Assembly (NCBI RefSeq): GCF_023231945.1
Contig: NZ_JAJLJH010000001.1
Coordinates: forward strand, 1,178,001 to 1,242,000
Origin: Scleromatobacter humisilvae
GTDB lineage: Bacteria; Pseudomonadota; Gammaproteobacteria; Burkholderiales; Burkholderiaceae_C
Direction: 5' to 3'
DNA: 64,000 nucleotides
Position numbers and translations under genes: made by a program. Below the pieces are notes generated by a model. The model had not been told where the DNA came from, searched no databases, and saw nothing but the letters and a program-made list of their open reading frames with translations. This document shows positions 29,816 to 37,932 of the stretch, piece by piece; position 1 is the stretch's first letter; each line of letters opens with the position of its first letter.

Positions 29816-30180
29816 GTTGTCTCCAGTATTTTGGTGGTGCGTCATCGACCGTCTGCGCGGCGATTACCTTGTCTTCTCGTCATCGGTGCCACAGGCCGCA
29901 TCGGGGCTCGCGCACGTCCCGGGCGACGCCGACCACTCCGGCGAGTGTCGATTCCCGGCGTCTTGTCCGCCAGCCTCTTCGCCGGGTCGAACTCCTGGGA
30001 TGGATCGCATGATGCGAGTCGATGACAACGCTGTCAAGAAATAAATGACAGCGTTGTCTATTGCTCGCTATCATTGCCTATAAGAAGCGCCGGAAGCGTC
30101 TACGGGAAAACGACGAGACGATTCACGGCCCTCGAGAAACAGCCTTGCGCACCCGCGCTGCGGCCATGGAGACAACGCGC
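29816..30180. promoter_or_regulatory. divergent control region of the sugar locus (365 bases without a gene)
   Basis: This region separates the receptor (minus) from the halogenase-like gene (plus). For the receptor, the minus strand has TTGACA (30037-30032), a 17-base spacer and CATCAT (30014-30009). For the halogenase-like gene, the plus strand has TTGTCT (30055-30060), an 18-base spacer and TATAAG (30079-30084). Both -35 boxes lie within the two LacI-type palindromes. About 95 bases of leader follow before the halogenase ATG; nothing else is recognised in them. Confidence 0.7.
30023..30059. promoter_or_regulatory. two LacI-type operator palindromes
   Basis: TGACAACGCTGTCA (30023-30036) and TGACAGCGTTGTCT (30046-30059) share the form TGACAnCGnTGTCA with a central CG, the hallmark of LacI/GalR-family operators. 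Their centres are 23 bp apart and each overlaps the -35 element of one of the divergent promoters. The two sites are also mirror images of each other. The LacI gene two genes downstream is the obvious candidate ligand. Confidence 0.8.
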
Positions 30181-31746
30181 ATGAATCCCATCCGGCACAT
30201 CCTCATCGTCGGCGGCGGCACCGCCGGCTGGCTCACCGCGGCCTTCCTCGCGCGCACCCTCGGCACGGCCGCGGGCGGCGTGCGCGTGACGCTGGTGGAG
30301 TCCAGCGACATCGGCATCATCGGCGTCGGCGAGGGCACGTTCCCGTCGATCCGCGGCACGCTCGCCGCGATCGGCCTCGACGAGGCGCGCTTCATCCGCG
30401 AGTGCGACGCGACCTTCAAGCAGGGCGTCAGCTTCGTCGACTGGTCGCGCGTGGGCGAGCGCTACTTCCATCCGTTCAACGCGCCCAGCCAGCGCCCCGG
30501 CGCGCCCGAGTTGATGCCCTACTGGCTGCTGGGCGAGGCCGGCGAGCGCGCGTTCGCGGACGCGGTGTCGATGCAGCAGCGCGTCGCCGACGCCTCGCGC
30601 GCGCCCAAGCGCGCGAGCGACGGCGACTGGCTCGGCCCGATGAACTACGCGTACCACTTCGACGCCGGCAAGTTCGCGACGCTGCTCGCCACGCACGCGC
30701 AGTCGCTGGGGGTGGAACGCGTGATCGCGACGGTCGAGCGCGTGGAACGGCGCGGCGACGGCGGCATCGCATCGGTCGTCACGCGCGAGCGCGGCACGCT
30801 GTCGGCGGACCTGTTCGTCGACTGCTCCGGCTTTCGCGCGCTGCTGATCGGCGAGACGCTCGGGGCGCCGCGCAAGCCGTTGAACGACGTGCTGTTCGTC
30901 GACCGCGCGCTCGCCGTGCAGGTGCCCTGGCCGGCCGCCGACACGGCGATCCCGTCGTACACGATCTCCACCGCGCACGAGGCCGGCTGGACCTGGGATA
31001 TCGGCCTGCATCGCCGGCGCGGCGTCGGCTACGTCTATTCGAGCCGCCACACGAGCGACGAGCAGGCCGAGCGCGTGCTGCGCGGCTACGTCGGCTCCGC
31101 GTCCGACGCGTTGACGCCGCGCTTCCTGAAGCTGGAGACCGGCTATCGGGAGACGCAGTGGATCGGCAACTGCGTCGCGGTGGGCCTGTCCGCGGGCTTT
31201 CTCGAGCCGCTCGAATCCTCGGGCATCGGCCTGATCGAGACGGCGGCGTACCTCATCGGGTATCTGTTCCCGGCCGACGGCAACCTCGAGCCCGCGGCGC
31301 GCCAGTTCAACGAGCACATGCGCGCGCGCTTCGAGCGCATCGTCGACTTCCTCAAGCTGCACTACTGCCTGACGCGGCGCGACGACAATGCGTTCTGGCG
31401 CGACAACGCCGATCCGTCCTCGTGGACACCCACGCTGCGCGACCGCCTCGCGCAATGGCGCAGCCGGCCGCCGCATCGGCTGGACTTCATCGCCGACCTC
31501 GAGATGTACCCGCCTTCCAGCTGGCAGTACGTGCTGTACGGCATGGGGTATCCGACCGACCTGTCGCACGCGCGCCCCGCGTGGCTGCGCGCGGCCGAGG
31601 CGCGGCAGGAGTTCGCGATGATCGCGCAGGTGGCGCAGCGCGCGCTGGCCGACCTGCCCGACCACCGTGCGCTGGTCGACGCGCTGTGCGCCCGCGCGTC
31701 CGCGCCCGCGCGTGACGCGAAGCCCGCGCTGCGGAGCGTCGCCTGA
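30181..31746 (+). CDS. flavin-dependent tryptophan halogenase-like protein of a sugar-uptake locus
   Basis: A 521-residue FAD-dependent protein of the tryptophan halogenase family. The dinucleotide-binding motif is GGGTAGW (11-17). K80 in FKQGVSF aligns with the catalytic lysine of PrnA, and E345 in LEPLESSGIG with its catalytic glutamate. The halogenase motif WxWxIP reads WTWDIG (270-275), so the proline is missing. Genes of this type recur beside TonB receptors and LacI regulators in carbohydrate loci of Caulobacter- and Xanthomonas-like bacteria, where their substrate is unknown. A free tryptophan substrate is unlikely to be the point here. The start is the ATG before NPIRHILIVGGG; the gene ends in a one-base overlap (TGATG) with the LacI gene. 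Confidence 0.82.
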   Translation: MNPIRHILIVGGGTAGWLTAAFLARTLGTAAGGVRVTLVESSDIGIIGVGEGTFPSIRGTLAAIGLDEARFIRECDATFKQGVSFVDWSRVGERYFHPFNAPSQRPGAPELMPYWLLGEAGERAFADAVSMQQRVADASRAPKRASDGDWLGPMNYAYHFDAGKFATLLATHAQSLGVERVIATVERVERRGDGGIASVVTRERGTLSADLFVDCSGFRALLIGETLGAPRKPLNDVLFVDRALAVQVPWPAADTAIPSYTISTAHEAGWTWDIGLHRRRGVGYVYSSRHTSDEQAERVLRGYVGSASDALTPRFLKLETGYRETQWIGNCVAVGLSAGFLEPLESSGIGLIETAAYLIGYLFPADGNLEPAARQFNEHMRARFERIVDFLKLHYCLTRRDDNAFWRDNADPSSWTPTLRDRLAQWRSRPPHRLDFIADLEMYPPSSWQYVLYGMGYPTDLSHARPAWLRAAEARQEFAMIAQVAQRALADLPDHRALVDALCARASAPARDAKPALRSVA

Positions 31747-32855
31747 TGGGGACGCCGCGCACGCCGTTGGCCGCGCCGCCCGCGGCCACCACGACGATCA
31801 GCGACGTCGCCAAGCGGGCCGGCGTGTCGATCAAGACGGTGTCGCGCGTGATGAACAACGAGCCCGGCGTGCGCGCCGACACGCGCGCCAAGGTGCTGGA
31901 GGTGATCGCCGAGCTGCGCTATCGCCCCAGCCAGTCGGCGCGCAGCCTCGCCGGCGCGCGCTCGTTCCTGATCGGCCTGCTGTACTTCGACCCGAGCGCG
32001 GCGTTCGTCTCCGGCGTGCAGCAGGGCGCGACGATGCGCTGCCGCGAGGCCGGCTACCACCTGGTCGTCGAGTCGATGGACAACGACGCGCACGATCTCG
32101 GCGAGCAGGTGCACCGCATGGTGTCGACGCTGCGCCCCGACGGCATGATCCTGACGCCGCCGCTGTGCGACAACCCGCACGTGCTCAAGGCGCTGCACGA
32201 CAGCGCGACGCCGACGGTGCTGGTCTCGCCGGCGAGGCAGCGCAAGGACATGCCCAGCGTGCGCATGGACGACGTGCACGCCGCCGAGGAGATCACCAAC
32301 CTGCTGCTGAGCCTGGGGCATCGCCGCATCGCGTTCATCCGCGGCGCCGCCGACCAGGCCGCGTCGGCGCTGCGCGAGCAGGGCTTCGTCAAGGCGATGA
32401 AGGCGGCGCGCGTCGAGGTCGCGCCCGAGCTGGTCATCGACGGCGACTTCCGCTTCGAGTCCGGCGTCGCGGCCACGCACCAGTTGCTCAAGCTGCGCCA
32501 TCATCCGACGGCGGTCTTCGCGAGCAACGACGACATGGCGCTCGGCGTGCTCGCCGCGGCGCAGCGGCAGGGCCTCGCGATCCCCGGCGACCTCGCGATC
32601 GCCGGCTTCGACGATTCGCCCGCCTCGAGCCTCGTGTGGCCGCCGCTGACGACGATGCGCCAGCCCACCCTCGCGATGGCACGGGCCGCGGTGGACCTGC
32701 TGATCGGCACGCCCACCGTCGAGGGCACGCCGGGGACGCGGACGACCGCCGCCATCCAGCGCGTGCTGCCGCACGAGCTGATCGTGCGCGATTCGACGAG
32801 CGCGCCCGCGCGCGCGACGCGACGGCCGGCCGGCGCCTGGCGCCAGGAGGAGTGA
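31746..32855 (+). CDS. LacI-family transcriptional regulator of the sugar locus
   Basis: A 369-residue repressor-type protein. The N-terminal helix-turn-helix reads TISDVAKRAGVSIKTVSRVMN, followed by the hinge YRPSQSARSLAGA and a type I binding-protein sensor domain for a sugar effector. It is translationally coupled to the halogenase-like gene (TGATG overlap). It most likely binds the palindromes at 30023-30059 and represses both the receptor-importer operon and its own transcript until sugar is present. The gene at 43759-44799 encodes a closely similar protein. It is not a CcpA-type global regulator on context, but that cannot be excluded. Confidence 0.9.
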   Translation: MGTPRTPLAAPPAATTTISDVAKRAGVSIKTVSRVMNNEPGVRADTRAKVLEVIAELRYRPSQSARSLAGARSFLIGLLYFDPSAAFVSGVQQGATMRCREAGYHLVVESMDNDAHDLGEQVHRMVSTLRPDGMILTPPLCDNPHVLKALHDSATPTVLVSPARQRKDMPSVRMDDVHAAEEITNLLLSLGHRRIAFIRGAADQAASALREQGFVKAMKAARVEVAPELVIDGDFRFESGVAATHQLLKLRHHPTAVFASNDDMALGVLAAAQRQGLAIPGDLAIAGFDDSPASSLVWPPLTTMRQPTLAMARAAVDLLIGTPTVEGTPGTRTTAAIQRVLPHELIVRDSTSAPARATRRPAGAWRQEE

Positions 32856-32982
32856 ACAGCGTGGGCAAGGCGCTCCCGCAAAGCGAACGCGATAGGCCCC
32901 CCTAGAGATCGGCCGGCCGGCGATTGCCATCGCCCATGCGCTCGTGCATGCTGGGCGGCGCACGACTGGACAGGGAGCGGCC

Positions 32983-35514
32983 ATGAAATTCAAGGCGATC
33001 GCGGCAATCCGGGCCATCGCGTTCACAGCGACCCTCCTGTTCCAGGGTTGCTCCGACGACGGGACGCCTGGCCGGGTGCTCGACGAGGCGGCGAACGCCG
33101 GCCGCGCGGCCAGCACGTTCAAGCAATCCGAGGATCCTTACTTCCACGACATGGACGGCGCCGTGGCGCTCACGCCGCAGGAAGTCGCCGGCCGCAACAT
33201 GTGGCTGCTCTGGAGCGGCGGCAACGACCGCTTCTGGGACCGGATGACGCAGTACACCTACGGCGGCTTCGACCTGCTCAAGGTCATCAGCTCGCACCCC
33301 AGCCAGGGCTACTCGCGCACCAATCGCTGGACCTATCTCGGCCTCGTCAACGAGCCCTGCTTCGAAAATGCGCCCGGTCCGAACCCGCAACGCCGCGGCC
33401 TCTGGCTCGACGTGCGCAGCAAGGATTGCGCGCCCGATCCGTTCGAGGACGAGAGCAAGTACCCGGGCGTGGCCGTCGGCTCGCGCGGCAAGCCGCTGGG
33501 CGACGGCACGACGCAGCCCGTCGGCTCGTTCTACGGCTACGCGACCGGCATCCTCGGCCTGCGCCTGTTCCCGAATCCGGCCTTCGACGAGAAGGCCGCG
33601 AAGGCGTGGGACGCCGAGCGCTTCTACACCGATCCGAGCTACTACAACCGCAAGGACCTGGTCAGGCCCTATCGGGTCGGCATGTCCTGCGGGTTCTGCC
33701 ATGTCGGCCCGAGCCCGGTCAATCCGCCGGCCGATCCGGCGCATCCGGCCTTCGCCAACCTCAGCTCCTCGGTGGGCGCGCAGTACATGTGGGTGGACAG
33801 GCTGTTCATCCACAACGCCAACAAGCCCGAGGGCCAGCGCAACTACATGTTCCAGCTGGCGCACACCTTCCGGCCGGGCTCGATGGACACCTCGCTCGTC
33901 TCGACCGACAGCATCAACAACCCGCGCACGATGAACGCGGTCTACGACTTCGTCTCGCGGCTGGGCATCGACAAGCGGCTGTGGCACGAGAAGCTGGCGG
34001 GTGGCGAGCTCGACAACAAGCAGCTCAACGACTTCTACCCGACCGGCCCGCTCAGCGAGTACTGGGACAAGGCGAGCGCGACCTCCAGGACGCCGCACGT
34101 GCTGAAGGACGGCGCCGACTCGGTCGGCCTGCTCGGCGCCCTGAACCGCGTCTACCTCAACATCGGCCTGTTCAGCGAGGAATGGCTGCTGCACTTCAAC
34201 CCGGTGGTCGGTGGCAAGGAGATCACGCCGATCCGCATCGCCGACGCGCAGAAGAACTCGCCGTACTGGCAGGCGACCGAGCAGGGCACGCCGGCCACCG
34301 CGCTGTTCTTCCTCAAGGCCGCGCAGCCGGATCACCTGAAGGACGCACCCGGCGGCGCGGCCTTCCTCAGCGCCGACGATGCCGCCTTGCGACACGGCAA
34401 GGACGTCTTCGCCGACACCTGCGCGCGCTGCCATTCGAGCAAGGCGCCGACGCCTCCGGCCAATCTCGATCTCGACGCCGATCGCTGCGCCGGCGCCAAC
34501 TACCTGGCGTGCTTCAAGCGCTACTGGAGCTGGACGCAGACCGACGCGTACAAGCAGAGCATGCGCGCCATCGTGCAGGCGCCCGACTTCCTGCAGGGCA
34601 ACTACCTGTCGACCGAGGCGCGCATCCCGTCGACGCTTCTGCGCACCAACATCTGCAGTCCGCTGGCCACCAACGCGCTGGCGGGCAACATCTGGGACAA
34701 CTTCTCGTCGCACTCGTACAAGGCGCTGCCGTCGGTGGGCACGGTCACCGTCAGCGATCCCTTCACCGGCCAGCCGGTGCCCTACGTCATGCCCGCGGGC
34801 GGACGCGGCTACACGCGCGTGCCCTCGCTGATCAGCGTCTGGTCGACGGCGCCGCTGCTGTTGAACAACAGCGTCGGGCCGTTCGACACCGATCCGTCGG
34901 TGGCGGCGCGCGTGCGCGTCTTCGACGCGTCCATCGAGCAGTTGCTCTGGCCCGAGAAGCGCGAGCGCGACAGCCTGCTGGGCGACAAGCTGCCCGGCAC
35001 GATCGACCGCACGACGCAGCGCAGCGCGGTGACGATCCCCATCGGCTTCCTGCCGGAGCAATTGCAACCGACGCAGGCCCGGCTGCGCCAGTGGTTGCAC
35101 GGCCTGCTGCCCGGGCTGGTCGACGAGGCCGGCGGCCTCGTGCTCGGCCCGATCCCGAAGGGCGTGCCGGTCGCCCTGATCTCGAACCTGAAGCTGCGCC
35201 CCGAGCCCGGCGACGCGGTGCTGGTCAACGCAAAGGACGCGGCCGACCTCGTGGCCAGGCTCAAGCTCGACCTCGCGACCGCGCCCGCCAATGCCAGCGA
35301 TGCCGACCTGATCCAGCGCTTCGCCAACCTGAAGGCGCCGATGCTGGAGCTGAGCAAGTGCCCGGACTTCGTCGTCAACCGCGGCCACTACTTCGGCACC
35401 GCCGAATTCAACAAGCAGCAAGGCCTCAGCGCGGACGAGCGATCCTTCGGCACCGAGCCCGAACTCAGCGACGACGACAAGCGCGCACTCATCGCCTTCG
35501 TGAAGACGTTCTGA
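32983..35514 (+). CDS. large diheme c-type cytochrome lipoprotein
   Basis: An 843-residue exported protein. The ATG follows GGGAG; residues 1-22 are a lipoprotein signal with lipobox FQGC (C23, then S), so the protein is anchored in the periplasm or outer membrane. Two haem-binding sites are visible, CGFCH (C236-H240) and CARCH (C480-H484), with a conserved-looking block around RPYRVGMSCGFCHVGPSPVN and INNPRTMNAVYDFVS. The last residues LSDDDKRALIAFVKTF are typical of cytochrome c domain ends. Large diheme cytochromes include peroxidases, MauG-like oxidases and the rubber oxygenase RoxA; I cannot place this one in any of them. It begins the redox cassette and is two bases from the GMC oxidoreductase gene, which suggests an electron-transfer pair. 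Confidence 0.8.
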   Translation: MKFKAIAAIRAIAFTATLLFQGCSDDGTPGRVLDEAANAGRAASTFKQSEDPYFHDMDGAVALTPQEVAGRNMWLLWSGGNDRFWDRMTQYTYGGFDLLKVISSHPSQGYSRTNRWTYLGLVNEPCFENAPGPNPQRRGLWLDVRSKDCAPDPFEDESKYPGVAVGSRGKPLGDGTTQPVGSFYGYATGILGLRLFPNPAFDEKAAKAWDAERFYTDPSYYNRKDLVRPYRVGMSCGFCHVGPSPVNPPADPAHPAFANLSSSVGAQYMWVDRLFIHNANKPEGQRNYMFQLAHTFRPGSMDTSLVSTDSINNPRTMNAVYDFVSRLGIDKRLWHEKLAGGELDNKQLNDFYPTGPLSEYWDKASATSRTPHVLKDGADSVGLLGALNRVYLNIGLFSEEWLLHFNPVVGGKEITPIRIADAQKNSPYWQATEQGTPATALFFLKAAQPDHLKDAPGGAAFLSADDAALRHGKDVFADTCARCHSSKAPTPPANLDLDADRCAGANYLACFKRYWSWTQTDAYKQSMRAIVQAPDFLQGNYLSTEARIPSTLLRTNICSPLATNALAGNIWDNFSSHSYKALPSVGTVTVSDPFTGQPVPYVMPAGGRGYTRVPSLISVWSTAPLLLNNSVGPFDTDPSVAARVRVFDASIEQLLWPEKRERDSLLGDKLPGTIDRTTQRSAVTIPIGFLPEQLQPTQARLRQWLHGLLPGLVDEAGGLVLGPIPKGVPVALISNLKLRPEPGDAVLVNAKDAADLVARLKLDLATAPANASDADLIQRFANLKAPMLELSKCPDFVVNRGHYFGTAEFNKQQGLSADERSFGTEPELSDDDKRALIAFVKTF

Positions 35515-35516
35515 CC

Positions 35517-37454
35517 ATGCTCATGCGAACCGCCGACGCCCCCAGCGATGACGCGGGACAGGCGCATCGGCTCGAGTGGGACTACGTGATCGTCGGTTCG
35601 GGCGCGGGCGGCGGCACGCTGGCGGCACGCCTGGTCGAACAGGGCATGCGCGTGTTCCTCATCGAGGCCGGCGGCGATCCGCTGGAGACGTCCGCCGAGC
35701 GCCTGCCCGACGACTACGCCGTGCCGGGCTTCCACGCGTTCGCCTGCGAGAACCCGGCGATGAGCTGGAATTTCCACGTGCAGCACTACAGCGATCCCGC
35801 GCAGCAGGCGCTCGATCCGAAGTACGACGCAGCGCGCGGCGGCGTGCTCTATCCGCGCGCCGCCGCGCTGGGAGGCTGCACGGCGCACAACGCGATGATC
35901 TTCATGGCGCCCCATGAATCCGACTGGAACCACATCGCCGAGCTGACCGGCGATGCGTCATGGCGCGCGAAGTCCATGCGGCGCTTCGCCAAGCGCCTCG
36001 AGGATTGCCGCTACAGCCCGCTGTGGCGCGCGCTGCGCCGTCTCGGCATCGACCCGACCGGACACGGCTGGGGCGGCTGGCTGCGCACCGAGAAGTCCGT
36101 CCCGCTGCAGGATCTCGACGACCCGGAGATCGCGAAGCTGGTCACGCGGACGACCGTCGCCTTCGCGGCCAGCCTGAAGAATCCGGTCGCCAGCGCCTGG
36201 CATTGGCTCTGGGGCGCCGGCGACCCGAACGCGCGCTTCCCGCGGCCGATTTCACGTGGCAGCTTCACGGGACTTTGCTACACGCCGCTGTCGACGGCGA
36301 ATCGCCGGCGCACCGGCCCGCGCGAGCGGCTGCGCGCGGTCGAGGCGGCGCATCGCGGTTCGCTGCACATCGAGACCGACGCGCTCGCGACGCGCGTGCT
36401 GTTCGACGACGATGGCGCGGCCAGCGGCGTCGAATACCTGAAGGGCCGCCACCTCTATCGCGCCCATGCCGTCCCGAGCGCGGCGGCGGGCGAGCTGCGC
36501 CAGGTGCGCGCGCGGCGCGAGGTGGTGCTGTGCGGCGGGGCGTTCAACACGCCGCAGTTGCTGATGCTCTCGGGCATCGGGCCGGCCGCCGAGTTGCGCG
36601 CCCATGGCATCGCCGTGCGGGCGGATGTCCCCGGCGTCGGCCGCAACCTGCAGGATCGCTACGAAGTGGCCGTCACGCACCGCATGCGCCGGCCGTGGCA
36701 GATTCAGGAGGGCGCGACGTACACGCGCGGCGACGCGCCATGGCAGCAATGGAATGCGCAGCGCGAGAGCCTCTACGACGGCAGCGGCGCCGCCATCGCG
36801 CTGGTGCGCCGCTCGCGGGCCGGGCTGCCCGAGCCTGACATCTTCTGCATGGCGCTGCCCGCGCTGTTCCAGGGCTACAGGACCGGCTTCTCGGCCGACA
36901 TCCGCGACCACCACGATCGCCTGACCTGGGCCGTGCTGAAGGCGCACACCAACAACCGCGCGGGCAGCGTGCGCCTGCGATCGGCCGATCCGCGGGATCC
37001 GCCGCTCGTGAATTTCCGCTACTTCGAAGAGGGCGACGACGCGAGCGGCGCCGACCTCAAGGCCGTGGTCGAGGCCGTCCGCTTCGTGCGCCGCCTGACC
37101 GCGCCGCTGCGGGACGCCGGCGTCATCGCGGAGGAATGCGCGCCGGGGCCCGCCGTCGACACCGACGAGGCCCTGGCCGACTACGTGCGCGACACCGCCT
37201 GGGGCCACCATGCCTCGTGCTCGTGCCCGATCGGCGCGCTGGCGGACGGCGGCGTGCTCGCCAGCGACCTCGGCGTGCACGGCACGCGCCGGTTGCGCGT
37301 GGTCGATGCCTCGGTGTTCCCGCGCATCCCCGGCTTCTTCATCGTGTCGGCCGTCTACATGGTCGCGGAGAAGGCGGCCGAGATGCTGTTGCAAGGCGGC
37401 GCGCCGGCACGGCCCGCGCAGGCGCGGCCGTCCGTCACCCAACCCACCGCCTGA
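35517..37454 (+). CDS. GMC-family flavin oxidoreductase
   Basis: A 645-residue FAD enzyme of the glucose-methanol-choline oxidoreductase family (alcohol, sugar or sterol oxidation). The FAD-binding motif is VGSGAGGG near residue 26, the second GMC signature lies around LCGGAFNTPQLLMLSGIGP, and the catalytic His region is WGHHASCSCPIGA (H564-H565) followed by RVVDASVFPRIPGFF. No signal peptide is seen. It starts two bases after the diheme cytochrome stop (ATG 35517; a second ATG at 35523 is possible), so the two are coupled. A GMC enzyme beside a c-type cytochrome suggests a dehydrogenase passing electrons to haem, while the downstream peroxidase and catalase-like genes suggest peroxide is made; the sequence does not decide. 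Confidence 0.85.
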   Translation: MLMRTADAPSDDAGQAHRLEWDYVIVGSGAGGGTLAARLVEQGMRVFLIEAGGDPLETSAERLPDDYAVPGFHAFACENPAMSWNFHVQHYSDPAQQALDPKYDAARGGVLYPRAAALGGCTAHNAMIFMAPHESDWNHIAELTGDASWRAKSMRRFAKRLEDCRYSPLWRALRRLGIDPTGHGWGGWLRTEKSVPLQDLDDPEIAKLVTRTTVAFAASLKNPVASAWHWLWGAGDPNARFPRPISRGSFTGLCYTPLSTANRRRTGPRERLRAVEAAHRGSLHIETDALATRVLFDDDGAASGVEYLKGRHLYRAHAVPSAAAGELRQVRARREVVLCGGAFNTPQLLMLSGIGPAAELRAHGIAVRADVPGVGRNLQDRYEVAVTHRMRRPWQIQEGATYTRGDAPWQQWNAQRESLYDGSGAAIALVRRSRAGLPEPDIFCMALPALFQGYRTGFSADIRDHHDRLTWAVLKAHTNNRAGSVRLRSADPRDPPLVNFRYFEEGDDASGADLKAVVEAVRFVRRLTAPLRDAGVIAEECAPGPAVDTDEALADYVRDTAWGHHASCSCPIGALADGGVLASDLGVHGTRRLRVVDASVFPRIPGFFIVSAVYMVAEKAAEMLLQGGAPARPAQARPSVTQPTA

Positions 37455-37478
37455 CGAATCACTGCGAAGGAGAACCCC

Positions 37479-37910
37479 ATGGCCTACGACGTCGCGCAAC
37501 TGCTCACCATGTCCCAGAAGGCGCTGGACGACCTGTTCACCGCCAGCCCGCCGGGCGACATCCCCAACGGCCAGGCCAAGGGCACCGCCATCATCGCGCC
37601 CGGCACGGTCTACTCGCAGGACATCGCCGAGGTGATCAACCTGTTCGGCTGGCAGGGCAAGGTGTTCGATGCGGAGAGGGGCCTGCTCAAGAACAGCATC
37701 ACGCTGTTCCACGTGCAGGCCATCATCGCGCGCGTCTACAAGGGCGCCAGCTGGCTCGACGGCAAGGAGTGCATCGTGCTCGACTACTCCGAGACGTCCG
37801 TCGTCGCGCACTACGTCCGCGACGAGATCCGGCTGATCGGTCCGGGCTTCTACCTCGGCAAGGTCTACTGGAAGAAGGACCGGTTGATCGACTTCTGCCT
37901 GCAGTTCTGA
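37479..37910 (+). CDS. small conserved protein of the redox cassette, function unknown
   Basis: A 143-residue protein with no signal or membrane segment, starting eight bases after GAAGGAG. It opens MAYDVAQLLTMSQKALDDLF, has a Gly/Pro-rich segment SPPGDIPNGQAKGTAIIAPG, and ends in a probable small beta-barrel (ECIVLDYSETSVVAHYVRDE, then GFYLGKVYWKKDRLIDF). The pattern reminds me of unnamed proteins found in other redox gene sets, but I can give no family name. Fixed position between the GMC enzyme and the membrane protein suggests it works with them, perhaps as an accessory lipid- or substrate-binding protein. Confidence 0.65.
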   Translation: MAYDVAQLLTMSQKALDDLFTASPPGDIPNGQAKGTAIIAPGTVYSQDIAEVINLFGWQGKVFDAERGLLKNSITLFHVQAIIARVYKGASWLDGKECIVLDYSETSVVAHYVRDEIRLIGPGFYLGKVYWKKDRLIDFCLQF

Positions 37911-37932
37911 AGGCTGCCCTGACCCGGGGCTC

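Noticed and set aside
30061-30180. Upstream extension of the halogenase-like frame (40 residues)
   Set aside because: It overlaps the promoter, is Arg-rich and the flavin-binding motif starts at its usual position from ATG 30181.
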